From: Streptomyces cinnamoneus
GTDB lineage: Bacteria; Actinomycetota; Actinomycetes; Streptomycetales; Streptomycetaceae
Assembly (NCBI RefSeq): GCF_002939475.1
Contig: NZ_PKFQ01000001.1
Location: forward strand, 5,887,001 to 5,951,000
DNA length: 64,000 nt
Direction: 5' to 3'
Shown: piece after piece, positions 8,327 through 17,082 of the stretch
Position numbering within the stretch: position 1 is the first letter of the stretch
Layout of the letters: each line of letters opens with the position of its first letter
Notes under the pieces: generated by a model
Seen by the model: only the letters and a program-made list of their open reading frames with translations
Database searches by the model: none
What the model was told of the DNA's origin: nothing
Position numbers and translations under genes: made by a program

Positions 8327-9720
8327 CCGCCGACGGCACCGAGGGATTCGATCTGGCCGCGCTGCTGCGCCGGCGCGGCGGCGAACGGTACGAGCTGCAC
8401 GCCCGCCACCTCAACCACCAGCTGCCGCGCATGCTGCACACCATCGGCTTCGACAAGGTCTACGAGCGGGCCGAGGGCGCCTACTTCTGGGACGCCGACG
8501 GCCGGGACTACCTGGACATGCTCGCCGGCTTCGGCGTGATGGGGCTGGGCCGCCACCACCCCGTCGTGCGCAAGGCCCTGCACGACGTGCTCGACGCGCA
8601 GCTCCCCGACCTCACCCGCTTCGACTGCCCCCCGCTGCCCGGCCTGCTGGCCGAGCGGCTGCTGACCCACGCCCCGCACCTGGACCGGGTCTTCTTCGGC
8701 AACAGCGGCACCGAGGCCGTGGAGACGGCACTGAAGTTCGCCCGGTACGCCACCGGCAAGCCGCGCGTGCTGTACTGCGCGCACGCCTTCCACGGGCTGA
8801 CCACCGGCTCCCTGTCCGTCAACGGCGAGGAGGGCTTCCGCAGGGGCTTCGCGCCCCTGCTGCCCGACACCGCCGTCCCGCTGGGCGACCTGGAGGCCCT
8901 CGAACGGGAACTGGAGCGCGGCGACGTGGCCGGCTTCGTCATCGAGCCGATCCAGGGCAAGGGCGTGCACATGGCGCCGCCCGGATACCTGCGCGCGGCA
9001 CAGGACCTGCTGCGCCGGCACAAGGCCCTGCTCATCGCCGACGAGGTGCAGACCGGCGTCGGGCGGACCGGCGAGTTCTTCGCCTACCAGCACGAGCCCG
9101 GCGTGGAGCCCGACCTGGTGTGCGTGGCCAAGGCCCTCTCCGGCGGCTACGTCCCGGTCGGCGCGACGCTCGGCAGGGACTGGATCTTCAAGAAGGTCTA
9201 CTCCTCGATGGACCGGGTCCTGGTCCATTCGGCCAGCTTCGGCTCCAACGCCCAGGCCATGGCGGCCGGCCTGGCGGTGCTCGCCGTCATGGAGGACGAG
9301 CGGATCGTCGCCAACGCCCGCGACACCGGCGAACTGCTGCGGTCCCGGCTGGCCGCCCTGGTCGGCAAGTACGAGCTGCTGCACGAGGTGCGCGGCCGGG
9401 GGCTGATGATCGGCATCGAGTTCGGCAGGCCCTCCTCGCTGGGCCTGCGCAGCCGCTGGGCCATGCTGCAGGCCGCGCGCAAGGGCCTGTTCGCGCAGAT
9501 GGTGGTGGTGCCGCTGTTGCAGAAGCACCGCATCCTCACCCAGGTCTCCGGCGACCACGTGGAGGTCATCAAGCTGATCCCGCCGCTGATCATCAAGGAA
9601 CGCGAGGTGGACCGCTTCGTGGACGCCTTCACGGCGGTCATGGACGACGCCCACAGCGGCGGCGGTCTGCTGTGGGAGTTCGGGCGGACCCTGGTCAAGC
9701 AGACGGTGACCAACCGGTGA
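8323..9720 (+). CDS. Class III PLP aminotransferase, probable hopanoid aminotransferase HpnO-like
   Basis: 465-residue class III aminotransferase of the acetylornithine/ornithine aminotransferase family. Visible hallmarks are FFGNSGTEAVETALKFAR, the PLP-ring aspartate in LLIADEVQTGVGRTGEF, and the Schiff-base lysine in VAKALSGGYVPVGATL. It is the last gene of the hopanoid operon and overlaps dxs by 4 nt. In other bacteria HpnO of this family converts ribosylhopane-derived aldehyde to aminobacteriohopanetriol, and that role is inferred here from operon position. The transcript then meets a perfect palindrome at 9721-9740. Confidence 0.88.
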   Translation: MTADGTEGFDLAALLRRRGGERYELHARHLNHQLPRMLHTIGFDKVYERAEGAYFWDADGRDYLDMLAGFGVMGLGRHHPVVRKALHDVLDAQLPDLTRFDCPPLPGLLAERLLTHAPHLDRVFFGNSGTEAVETALKFARYATGKPRVLYCAHAFHGLTTGSLSVNGEEGFRRGFAPLLPDTAVPLGDLEALERELERGDVAGFVIEPIQGKGVHMAPPGYLRAAQDLLRRHKALLIADEVQTGVGRTGEFFAYQHEPGVEPDLVCVAKALSGGYVPVGATLGRDWIFKKVYSSMDRVLVHSASFGSNAQAMAAGLAVLAVMEDERIVANARDTGELLRSRLAALVGKYELLHEVRGRGLMIGIEFGRPSSLGLRSRWAMLQAARKGLFAQMVVVPLLQKHRILTQVSGDHVEVIKLIPPLIIKEREVDRFVDAFTAVMDDAHSGGGLLWEFGRTLVKQTVTNR

Positions 9721-9740
9721 CCGCCGCCGGCCGGCGGCGG
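9721..9740. terminator. Perfect GC palindrome between convergent genes
   Basis: A 20-bp perfect palindrome with 10-bp arms (CCGCCGCCGG/CCGGCGGCGG) begins directly after the aminotransferase stop and lies in the 28-bp gap before the convergent phosphatase stop. It fits a bidirectional Streptomyces terminator, which often lacks a T tract. Confidence 0.5.
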
Positions 9741-9748
9741 CCGTCCCG

Positions 9749-10567
9749 TCAGTCCGTGAGCAGGAGGTCGCGGAGCCGCTCGCGCGTGGCGGGGGCGAGC
9801 CCCAGCCCCTCGGCGAGGTAGCGGTCCGTGGTCCCCCAGGTCTCCGCGACGGCGGCGAACGCGGCGGCCAGGTACTCCGCCCGCGCCTCGAACAACGGCG
9901 ACAGCAGCTCCATCACCTCGGGGGTCGCCTGACCGTCCATCGCGTCGCCGCGCCGGACGCGGTAGCGGCGGTGCGGCGCGTTCGACTCCAGGTAGTCGGC
10001 CTCGACGGCCTCGGGCGTCACACCGAGGGCCAGCAGCGTGACCGCGATCGACAGCCCGGCCCGGTCCTTGCCGGCCGCGCAGTGCATCAGGGCCGGCACG
10101 CCCCCGTCGGCGAGGGTGTGCAGGACCCGGCTGTGCTCCGCGGTGCGGGTGGTGATGATGGTGCGGTACGAGCGGGACATCCGGCCCGCGGCCCGGCCGT
10201 CACCCAGGACGGACCGCAGCACGTCCAGGTCGCCGTCCCGCACCATCCGCCAGAAAGCGCTGCCGTCGGCAGGGTCGGAGAGCGGGATGTTGACGTTCCG
10301 CACCCCGGTCAGGGCCACGTCCGGGCCCTCCAGCTCGATGTCGGCGGCGTTGCGGAAGTCGAAGACCGTGTGCAGGCCCAGCGACTTGAGGAACACCACG
10401 TCCTCCGCCGTCGCGTGGGCGAGGTGACCGCTGCGGAACAGGACGCCGGGACGGACGCGCCGTCCGTCGGCGGCCGGCAGCCCGCCCAGGTCACGGAAGT
10501 TGCGCACCCCCGCGAGGAGGGTTTCCGCCTGCGGTCTGTGCGACGGGACGTGCGGCGTCTGCGTCAT
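9749..10567 (-). CDS. Tyrosine-protein phosphatase (Y_phosphatase3-like)
   Basis: 272-residue phosphatase with the NFRDLGG signature near the N-terminus (about residues 22-28) and the CX5R active site in HCAAGKDRAGLS. Both are typical of the bacterial dual-specificity/tyrosine phosphatase group PF13350. The start was placed at the ATG 10565-10567 because GAGGAG precedes it at normal spacing. A longer reading up to 10687 would add 40 Pro/Arg-rich residues of non-family sequence. It is monocistronic and convergent to the hopanoid operon. Substrate (protein or phosphoinositide) is unknown. Confidence 0.88.
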   Translation of the reverse strand: MTQTPHVPSHRPQAETLLAGVRNFRDLGGLPAADGRRVRPGVLFRSGHLAHATAEDVVFLKSLGLHTVFDFRNAADIELEGPDVALTGVRNVNIPLSDPADGSAFWRMVRDGDLDVLRSVLGDGRAAGRMSRSYRTIITTRTAEHSRVLHTLADGGVPALMHCAAGKDRAGLSIAVTLLALGVTPEAVEADYLESNAPHRRYRVRRGDAMDGQATPEVMELLSPLFEARAEYLAAAFAAVAETWGTTDRYLAEGLGLAPATRERLRDLLLTD

Positions 10568-10748
10568 GGGCACTCCTCGGGGCTCCGCGCGGCGGCGCGG
10601 TACGTCGGGCAGGGACGAAGGGGACACGAACGGCGACGCCGCATCGTATTCCGGGTGGGGCGACATTGCCGGGGTGGGATACATCACGGCACGTCAACCC
10701 CTGGTTACGGTGGCGTAGGTCACTTGTGAAGGTGAAAGATGTACTGAC

Positions 10749-11540
10749 GTGGCAGACGATTCGAATTCTTTCAGCAAGGGCGCGATCGGGTCGTACGCAG
10801 CCGTCGGGGACAGCTTCACCGAAGGCGTCGGCGATCCAGGGCCCGACGGAACCTTCATCGGCTGGGCCGACCGACTGGCCGTACTCCTCTCCGACCAGCG
10901 GGACGAGCACTCCTTCCGCTACGCCAACCTCGCGGTGCGCGGCCGCCTCCTGGACCAGATCGTCGAGGAGCAGGTCCCCCGCGCCAAGGAGCTGGCGCCG
11001 GACCTGGTCACCTTCTGCGCGGGGGGCAACGACATCCTCCGGCCGGGCAGCGACCCGGACGACGTGGCCCAGCGCTACGAGGCGGCGGTGGTCCGGTTGA
11101 GCGAGTCGGTCGGCACGGTGCTGCTGTGCACCGGCTTCGACACCCGCGGCGTCCCCGTCCTCCGCCACCTGCGGGGGAAGATCGCGACGTACACCGCGCA
11201 CGTGCGCGCCATCGCCGACCGGCACGACTGCCCGGTGCTCGACCTGTGGTCGCTGCGCTCGGTGCAGGACCGGCGCGCCTGGAGCGAGGACCGGCTGCAC
11301 CTCTCGGCGGACGGGCACACGCGCGTCGCGCTGCGGGCCGCCCAGGTCCTGGGCCTTGAGGTGCCGGCCGACCCCGACCAGGCGTGGCCCGACGAGGAGC
11401 AGCGCTCCGCCGCCGAGGTGCGGCGCGACAACATCAACTGGGCGCGGGAGCACCTGGTGCCGTGGATCGGCCGCCGGCTGCGCGGTCAGTCCTCCGGTGA
11501 CAACGTGGAGCCCAAGCGCCCGGACCTGCTTCCCCTCTAG
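10749..11540 (+). CDS. SGNH/GDSL-family hydrolase
   Basis: 263-residue esterase/lipase-like protein with the SGNH blocks AAVGDSFTEGVGD (nucleophile Ser), FCAGGNDILRPG (Gly/Asn oxyanion residues) and DRLHLSADGH (catalytic Asp/His). No signal peptide or membrane segment is visible, so it is probably cytoplasmic. GTG at 10749 follows GGTGAAAG. The adjacent ATP-binding gene is convergent, 29 bp away. Natural substrate unknown. Confidence 0.88.
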   Translation: MADDSNSFSKGAIGSYAAVGDSFTEGVGDPGPDGTFIGWADRLAVLLSDQRDEHSFRYANLAVRGRLLDQIVEEQVPRAKELAPDLVTFCAGGNDILRPGSDPDDVAQRYEAAVVRLSESVGTVLLCTGFDTRGVPVLRHLRGKIATYTAHVRAIADRHDCPVLDLWSLRSVQDRRAWSEDRLHLSADGHTRVALRAAQVLGLEVPADPDQAWPDEEQRSAAEVRRDNINWAREHLVPWIGRRLRGQSSGDNVEPKRPDLLPL

Positions 11541-11569
11541 TGTCACCACCCTCGCCCCGGCGGGGGCCT

Positions 11570-12064
11570 TCAGGGGGTGAGCCGCCCGTGCGGCAGATCG
11601 GCCCAGACGACGCGGCCCCGGCCGTCGTCGTCGGGCCGGACCCCCCACGCGTGGGAGAGCGCGCCGACCAGCAGCAGACCGCGTCCGCTCTCCTCGTCCG
11701 TCCCGCTGCACCGCGCTCTCGGCTCCGTCGGGGCGTGCCCCTGGTCGACGACCTCGATGCGCAGCCCCGTGCCGCTCAGCCGCAGCTGACAGCTGACCTT
11801 GTCGCTGTCGGTGTGGCGCACGGCGTTGGTGACCAGCTCCGACACCACCAACTGGGCGTCGTCGCACGCCATTTCGTCCATTCCCCACTCCCGCAGCCGC
11901 GCGAGGACTCGTCGTCGCGCCTCGGCCACCGAGGTCGTGAGGGCCGGGAAGTGGAAGGCGTCCTGCCGACGGCCGGGGAGAAAGCTGCCGCAGAGCCCGA
12001 GCGAGAGTGCGTCATGGGAGGGGACCACTCCGCAACTATGTGCGATGCGGCTCATCTGTGGCAA
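11570..12064 (-). CDS. RsbW-like HATPase_c regulatory ATP-binding protein
   Basis: 164-residue single-domain GHKL ATPase of the anti-sigma/serine-kinase-like family that is abundant in Streptomyces. It has the N-box VVSELVTNAVRHTDSD, the G1 box IEVVDQG and the G2 box ESGRGLLLVGAL. There is no sensor or membrane segment. It is divergent from an XRE/DUF397 pair across a 100-bp promoter region, an arrangement seen repeatedly in Streptomyces. It may act as a switch kinase on an anti-anti-sigma factor or as a partner of the XRE protein; the partner is not identifiable here. Confidence 0.88.
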   Translation of the reverse strand: MPQMSRIAHSCGVVPSHDALSLGLCGSFLPGRRQDAFHFPALTTSVAEARRRVLARLREWGMDEMACDDAQLVVSELVTNAVRHTDSDKVSCQLRLSGTGLRIEVVDQGHAPTEPRARCSGTDEESGRGLLLVGALSHAWGVRPDDDGRGRVVWADLPHGRLTP

Positions 12065-12096
12065 GGTTCAATCTGCAAATTACAGAATCGCAAGGA

Positions 12097-12119
12097 CAGT
12101 CTGTCGGCTCGGCAGACTG
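12097..12119. promoter_or_regulatory. Inverted repeat in divergent promoter region, possible operator
   Basis: CAGTCTG at 12097-12103 is mirrored by CAGACTG at 12113-12119, with a 9-nt spacer and extra inner pairing. It lies in the AT-richer 100-bp gap between the HATPase gene (-) and the XRE gene (+). Its placement suits a binding site of the XRE regulator, but no binding evidence can be drawn from sequence. Confidence 0.35.
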
Positions 12120-12164
12120 CGTGGCACACTGCTGGCATATGACGGCAGTTGGAGGGGGTGGACA

Positions 12165-13031
12165 GTGGCGGACGCGCGGCCGGCGGGCGCTCCGACGGTC
12201 CTGAGGGTCGTGCTCGGCAAGCGGCTCCAGGACCTGCGGGAGAAGGCCGGGCTCTCCTACGAGGAGGCGGGCCGCGCCCTGGACGTCACGCACGCCACCG
12301 TCCGGAGGATGGAGAAGGCCGAGGTCGGGCTGAAGATCCCGTACGTCGAGAAGCTCCTCCGCGTCTACGGCGTGCTCGACGCCGAGGAGGTCGAGGGCTT
12401 CCTCGCCCTCGCCCGCGAGGCCAACCGCCCCGGCTGGTGGCACCGCTTCCGCGACGTGCTGCCCGAGTGGTTCAGCGCCTTCGTGAGCCTGGAGGGAGAA
12501 GCCAATCTCATCCGCGCCTACGAACCGCACTACGTCCCCGGCCTGTTGCAGACCGAGGACTACGCCCGGGCCGTGCTCCGCGCCGGCATGCCGCACGCCC
12601 CGGAGGCCGACGTCGAGCGTGCCGTCGCGGTCCGCCGGCAGCGCCAGGCCCTGCTCACCCGGGACCGGGCGCCGCTGCTGTGGGTGGTGATGGACGAGAC
12701 CGTCCTGCGCCGGCCCATCGGCGGCCCGGAGGTCATGCGGGCCCAGCTCGACCGGCTCGTCGAGGCCACCGACCTGCCCCACGTACGCCTGCAGTTGATG
12801 CCGTTCGCCGCCGGACCGCATCCGGCGATGTACGGCCCCTTCCACATCTTCCGGTTCCCGATCCGGGAACTGCCGGACATCGCCTACGCCGAGAACCTCG
12901 TCGGCGCCTCGTACTTCGACCAGCGCGACGACGTGTCGGCCTTCCTCGAGGCGCTGGACCGCATGTGCGCGCAGGCCGCGCCGGCACACACCACCAAGGC
13001 AATCCTGGGTGGCATTCGTAAGGAGATCTGA
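12165..13031 (+). CDS. XRE-family helix-turn-helix regulator with DUF5753 domain
   Basis: 288-residue regulator. An N-terminal HTH (about residues 15-60) contains LQDLREKAGLSYEEAGRALD and ATVRRMEKAEVGLKIPYVE. A C-terminal DUF5753 region begins around FSAFVSLEGEANLIRAYEPHYVPGLLQTEDYARAVLRA. GTG at 12165 was chosen because GGAGGGGGTG sits just upstream; the open frame extends further back only through non-conserved sequence. A DUF397 gene follows 3 nt after its stop, the standard XRE/DUF397 pairing in Streptomyces. Such pairs can act in development or antibiotic control, but the specific targets are unknown. Confidence 0.92.
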   Translation: MADARPAGAPTVLRVVLGKRLQDLREKAGLSYEEAGRALDVTHATVRRMEKAEVGLKIPYVEKLLRVYGVLDAEEVEGFLALAREANRPGWWHRFRDVLPEWFSAFVSLEGEANLIRAYEPHYVPGLLQTEDYARAVLRAGMPHAPEADVERAVAVRRQRQALLTRDRAPLLWVVMDETVLRRPIGGPEVMRAQLDRLVEATDLPHVRLQLMPFAAGPHPAMYGPFHIFRFPIRELPDIAYAENLVGASYFDQRDDVSAFLEALDRMCAQAAPAHTTKAILGGIRKEI

Positions 13032-13034
13032 ACC

Positions 13035-13295
13035 ATGGATCTGGAGCACGTCTACAACGGCATGCCCGCGACCGACCTCGGTACCGAAGGCTGGAGCAAG
13101 CCGTGGAGCGGCGGCAACGGCGGAAGCTGCGTCGAGGTGATGCGGCTGTGCGACGGCCGGGTGGCCCTGCGCCAGTCGACCGACCCCGGCGGCCCCGCAC
13201 TGATCTACACGCGTCACGAGATGGAGACCTTCATCCGGGGCGCCAAGGCCGGCGAGGCCGACTTCCTGCTGGCCGGGCCGCGCGCCGGCGAATAG
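13035..13295 (+). CDS. DUF397 domain protein
   Basis: 86-residue protein with the DUF397 core (WSKPWSGGNGGSCVEV, then VALRQSTDPGGPALIYTRHEMETFI). It begins 3 nt after the XRE regulator stop, so it is translated with it. DUF397 proteins are small acidic partners of DUF5753 XRE regulators and are proposed to modulate them in toxin-antitoxin-like or signalling pairs. No catalytic motif is visible. Confidence 0.92.
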   Translation: MDLEHVYNGMPATDLGTEGWSKPWSGGNGGSCVEVMRLCDGRVALRQSTDPGGPALIYTRHEMETFIRGAKAGEADFLLAGPRAGE

Positions 13296-13362
13296 CCGCG
13301 CACGGCGTCCAGCCGCACGCGGTGGGACGGCCGTATCAGATGCGTACCGAAGGGGACAGCGC

Positions 13363-14232
13363 GTGAGCGAGCACGACATGGGAGTACCGGGACCGGGCAT
13401 CGACGAGGTGGGCTTCCCGGTCGAGGACATCGACACCAGCAGACCGCATCCGGCCCGGATGTACGACTACTACCTCGACGGCTGGGACAACTACGAGGTC
13501 GACCGGGCCGCGGCCGAGCGCGTCATCGAGGTACACCCGCAGGTGCGCCTCTCCGCCCGGGCCAACCGCGCGTTCCTGCGGCGCGCCGTCCGCGAGGCCG
13601 TCGGCTCGGGCATCCGCCAGATCCTCGACATCGGCACCGGCATCCCCACCTCGCCCAACACCCACGAGGTGGCGAGAGAGGTCTCCCCGGACGTCCGGGT
13701 CGCCTACGTCGACAACGACCCCATCGTGGCCACCCACGCCGGGGCGAGACTCACCGACGAGGGCGGCACGGGATTCGCCCTCGGGGACGTCCGGTCCCCC
13801 GGGGCGATCCTGCGGGATCCCGTCGTCCGCGGGCTGATCGACTTCGATGAGCCGGTGGCGCTGCTGCTCGTCGCGGTCATGCACTTCGTCAAGGACGAGG
13901 AGGACCCGGCCGGCATCGTCGCCACCCTCGGTGACGCCCTGCCCGCCGGCAGCTGGCTCGTGCTCTCCCACGCCACCGAGGAGCCCTACGAGGCATACGA
14001 GGGCGGACGCACCGACTACGCCGCCCGGGACGGCGTGGTGAACGTCTACAAGAACGCCACCGCCCCGCTCAACCTGCGCCGCCGCGCCGCGATCGAGCCC
14101 CTCTTCGGAGACTTCCGGCTCCTGGAGCCCGGCCTCGTCCGGGTGCCGCTGTGGCGCCCGGACGGTCCGGTGCCGGGGGCCGAGGAGCTCAACAACACCG
14201 TCTTCTACGGAGGAGTGGGCCGCAAGGGCTGA
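13363..14232 (+). CDS. SAM-dependent methyltransferase (DUF574/Methyltransf_19)
   Basis: 289-residue member of the actinobacterial DUF574 family. Conserved features are HPARMYDYYLDGWDNYEVDR near the N-terminus, motif I ILDIGTGIPTSPNTHEVA for SAM binding, and the acidic loop VAYVDNDPIVATHA. GTG at 13363 follows AGGGGAC. It lies 67 bp after the DUF397 gene on the same strand and may share its transcript. Members of this family are widespread in Streptomyces and the methyl acceptor is not known. Confidence 0.9.
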   Translation: MSEHDMGVPGPGIDEVGFPVEDIDTSRPHPARMYDYYLDGWDNYEVDRAAAERVIEVHPQVRLSARANRAFLRRAVREAVGSGIRQILDIGTGIPTSPNTHEVAREVSPDVRVAYVDNDPIVATHAGARLTDEGGTGFALGDVRSPGAILRDPVVRGLIDFDEPVALLLVAVMHFVKDEEDPAGIVATLGDALPAGSWLVLSHATEEPYEAYEGGRTDYAARDGVVNVYKNATAPLNLRRRAAIEPLFGDFRLLEPGLVRVPLWRPDGPVPGAEELNNTVFYGGVGRKG

Positions 14233-14241
14233 CCGGGAGGG

Positions 14242-14802
14242 TCAGACCGCGGGCCGCGCCGGGACGTCGCAGGAGTCCTTGAAGCCCTGGCTGGTCAGCC
14301 CCAGCGCCGAGTTGATGCGCGAGCGGAGGTTCTCCACCGCCACCATCGCGGTCAGCTCGACGAACGCCTCGTTGCCGAGCCGCCGGCGCAGCCGCTCCGC
14401 CAGGTCGTCCTCGACGGCCGGCGGGGTGAGGCTCATCGCCTCGGCGTACTCCATGACGTCCCGCTCCAGCGGGGTGTAGGCGTCGCTCTCCCGCCACCGG
14501 GGCACGTCGCGCAGCTTGTCCTGCGCCATGCCCTGGTTGTGGCTGAGCCAGTAGCCGAAGTCCATGCACCACGAGCAGCCGATGGTCGAGGCCGACGCCA
14601 TCACGGCGAGTTCCTTGAGGCCGGAGTCGAGCTTGTTCCAGCGCGCCACCGACTTCTCGAAGCGGGCGTCGGTCATCAGCACCTTCGGGTGGTGGGCCAG
14701 CGCCAGGAGCGGATCGATGACCTTGCCGTAGGTGCGCTTGCTGTACCAGGCGGTGATCCGGTTCAGCAGGGTGCGGGGCGGGTCGAGCGGGATGCGGGCC
14801 AT
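14242..14802 (-). CDS. Carboxymuconolactone decarboxylase/AhpD-like protein
   Basis: About 186 residues with the AhpD-like fold signature ELAVMASASTIGCSWCMDFGYWLSHNQG. The CxxC pair (CSWC) and following His form the peroxidase-like redox centre of the family. A longer start at 14817 (ATGGAGGCACCGGCCATG) exists, but the GGAGG inside it is ideally spaced for the ATG at 14802, which is used here. It is convergent with the methyltransferase gene. Likely an alkyl-hydroperoxidase-type or uncharacterised carboxymuconolactone decarboxylase family protein. Confidence 0.85.
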   Translation of the reverse strand: MARIPLDPPRTLLNRITAWYSKRTYGKVIDPLLALAHHPKVLMTDARFEKSVARWNKLDSGLKELAVMASASTIGCSWCMDFGYWLSHNQGMAQDKLRDVPRWRESDAYTPLERDVMEYAEAMSLTPPAVEDDLAERLRRRLGNEAFVELTAMVAVENLRSRINSALGLTSQGFKDSCDVPARPAV

Positions 14803-14946
14803 GGCCGGTGCCTCCATCGGTCAGAGGGGCGGTTGCTTTCGACCGTACGACGGACCGCGGGGTCCCGGGCGTGACATCCTTCCGAAAGTTTTTTGACGTC
14901 GCAGGTCAGAGCCGGTGTGTCAGGGGGCTGTCCTAGTCTTGGCGGC

Positions 14947-15600
14947 ATGGACGGTGAGCTCTTCCCGAGGCCTTCGGCCGAGGTCGCCCCGGGAGCCGTG
15001 CACGTCCCCGGCTGGCTCGGCCCGGCCGACCAGCGGCGCCTGCTGGCCGCCTGCCGGCGCTGGGCCGCGCCGCCCGCCGGCCTGCGGACGGTCCGGATGC
15101 CGAGCGGCGGGGAGATGTCGGTCCGCACGGTCTGCCTCGGCTGGCACTGGTTCCCCTACGGCTACGCCCGTACCGTCGTCGACGGCGACGGGGCGCCCGT
15201 CAAGCCGTTCCCGGCGTGGCTGGGCGAGCTGGCCCGGGACGCGGTGGCCCGGGCGTACGGGCGCGAGGCCGGCCCGGAGCCGTACGACATCGCCCTCGTC
15301 AACTTCTACGACGCCCGGGGAAAGGCGAAGATGGGCCTGCACCGCGACGGCGACGAGAAGTCCCTCGCGCCGGTCGTCTCGCTCAGCCTCGGTGACACCT
15401 GCGTCTTCCGCTTCGGGCACCCGGGCGGGCGCACCCGCCCCTGGACGGACGTGGAGCTGCGCAGCGGTGACCTCTTCGTCTTCGGCGGCCCCTCCCGGCT
15501 CGCCTACCACGGCGTTCCCCGCACCCTCCCCGGCACCGCGCCGCCCGCGCTGGGCCTCGACGGCAGACTGAACGTCACCCTCCGGGTGAGCGGGCTGTAG
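14947..15600 (+). CDS. alkB: AlkB-family 2-oxoglutarate/Fe(II) dioxygenase
   Basis: 217-residue DNA/RNA repair dioxygenase that oxidatively removes N-alkyl lesions from bases. It has the Fe-binding HxD in NFYDARGKAKMGLHRDGDE, the distal His in LAYHGVPR, and the 2-oxoglutarate-binding Arg in LNVTLRVSGL. The family substrate-loop HWFPYGYARTVVDGDGAPVKPFP is also seen. ATG at 14947 was chosen because it begins the conserved region; upstream in-frame codons are unlike the family. No SOS-type or Ada box was recognised upstream. Confidence 0.93.
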   Translation: MDGELFPRPSAEVAPGAVHVPGWLGPADQRRLLAACRRWAAPPAGLRTVRMPSGGEMSVRTVCLGWHWFPYGYARTVVDGDGAPVKPFPAWLGELARDAVARAYGREAGPEPYDIALVNFYDARGKAKMGLHRDGDEKSLAPVVSLSLGDTCVFRFGHPGGRTRPWTDVELRSGDLFVFGGPSRLAYHGVPRTLPGTAPPALGLDGRLNVTLRVSGL

Positions 15601-15710
15601 CCCGGGTCCGGGGCTCGTCCGGCAGCCCGGCGGGCCGGACGGATAATGAGGTGACCTGCTCTTCCCCGGGGCCGCCACGGCACGGGGGTGCCCCTCGCCC
15701 TGGAGGTGCC

Positions 15711-16916
15711 GTGACCGGCTCCCGCCCGATCAGCTCACCGCTCGACGCCCTGCGCCCGGCCGCGTTCGGCGCGGACCCGTCGGGGGAGCGGATGGCGCGC
15801 ATCAGACGGTCGCCGAACTTCGCGGACGGGGCCTTCGTCAATCCCGAGGGCACCCGGCGGACGCCCTCGGGGTCGATGCTGACGTACCTTCCCACGTACT
15901 TCCGCAAGGAGGAGCGCGTCCGGCGGGCCCCCGCGCACGCCGTGCCCGTCCACCCCACCACCGTCGCCGACCTGGCCGTGCCTGCGGCCTCGGGGCTGCG
16001 GCTCACCTGGATGGGCCACTCCAGCGTCCTGGCCGAGATCGACGGCGGCCGGGTGCTCTTCGACCCGGTGTGGTCCGAGCGCTGTTCGCCCTTCGCCTTC
16101 GCGGGCCCCCGGCGGCTGCACCCGGTGCCCGTGCCGCTCGCCGAGACCGGCCGGCTCGACGCCGTCGTCATCTCGCACGACCACTACGACCACCTCGACA
16201 TGCCGACCGTACGGGCCCTGGCCCGCACCGGCACGGCCTTCGTCGTCCCGCTGGGCGTCGGCGCCCATCTCGAGCACTGGGGCGTGCCGGCGGACCGCGT
16301 GACCGAGCTCGACTGGCACGAGTCGACCGAGATCGCCGGCCTCACCCTCACCGCCACCCCCGCCCGGCACTTCTGTGGCCGGGCGCTGCGCAACACCCAG
16401 CACACCCTGTGGGCCTCCTGGGTGGTCGCGGGTCCGCGCCACCGTGTCTTCCACAGCGGTGACACCGGCTACTTCCCCGGCTTCGCCGCCATCGGTGAGC
16501 AATACGGGCCGTTCGACGCCACGATGATCCAGATCGGCGCCTACTCCGAGTTCTGGCCTGACATCCACATGACGCCCGACGAGGGCATGCGGGCCCACGT
16601 CGACCTCCAGGGCGGCCGTCCCGGTGAGGGCGTCATGCTGCCGATCCACTGGGGCACCTTCAACCTCGCCCCGCACTCCTGGGAGGAGCCCGCCGAGGGC
16701 ACGGTCGCGGCAGCCCGGCGCATGGGCGCGCGCATCGCCGCGCCGCGCCCCGGCCAGCCGTTCGAGCCGGAGACGGGGCTGCCGCTGGAGCTGTGGTGGC
16801 GTCCGGTCGCGGTGTCTCCGGAAGGCGGCTGGGAGCCGGTGGAGCACGTTCCGACGGCCGGCGCCACGGCGGGTGGTGCGGGAGACGGCGCGGACGACGT
16901 CGTCCTTCAGGCATGA
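15711..16916 (+). CDS. Metallo-beta-lactamase-fold hydrolase (NAPE-PLD/UlaG-like)
   Basis: 401-residue MBL-fold enzyme with the metal-binding HDHYDHLD motif, the preceding WMGHSSVLAEIDGGRVLFDPVWSER type strand, a later FHSGDTGYFPGF (metal His/Asp) and a C-terminal PIHWGTF. The pattern matches bacterial relatives of N-acyl-phosphatidylethanolamine phospholipase D and UlaG lactonases. GTG at 15711 follows GGAGGTGCC. No signal peptide is visible. The true substrate is not predictable. Confidence 0.9.
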   Translation: MTGSRPISSPLDALRPAAFGADPSGERMARIRRSPNFADGAFVNPEGTRRTPSGSMLTYLPTYFRKEERVRRAPAHAVPVHPTTVADLAVPAASGLRLTWMGHSSVLAEIDGGRVLFDPVWSERCSPFAFAGPRRLHPVPVPLAETGRLDAVVISHDHYDHLDMPTVRALARTGTAFVVPLGVGAHLEHWGVPADRVTELDWHESTEIAGLTLTATPARHFCGRALRNTQHTLWASWVVAGPRHRVFHSGDTGYFPGFAAIGEQYGPFDATMIQIGAYSEFWPDIHMTPDEGMRAHVDLQGGRPGEGVMLPIHWGTFNLAPHSWEEPAEGTVAAARRMGARIAAPRPGQPFEPETGLPLELWWRPVAVSPEGGWEPVEHVPTAGATAGGAGDGADDVVLQA

Positions 16917-17038
16917 AGCAGGAGTGGGGGCTCGCCTCGCTCTTCGCTTGTTTGGCTCGTTTGTGCACGCTCCCGCGTCCCGTATCCCCGGCATCTCTTG
17001 TCACCCAAGTGGACTGGCCGCTTCAATGCCTGACGACG

Positions 17039-17057
17039 GTTAGGAAACCTTCCTAAC
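17039..17057. promoter_or_regulatory. Palindromic operator upstream of chitosanase
   Basis: GTTAGGAA (17039-17046) and TTCCTAAC (17050-17057) form a perfect 8-bp inverted repeat with a 3-nt spacer, 26 bp before the chitosanase ATG. A GTTAGGAAA/TTTCCTAAC-like palindrome is, to my recollection, the operator type reported upstream of Streptomyces chitosanase genes controlled by the ROK repressor CsnR. It is expected to repress the gene in the absence of chitosan oligosaccharides. Confidence 0.7.
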
Positions 17058-17082
17058 AGCCGATTCGGGATGGAGCATCCGC

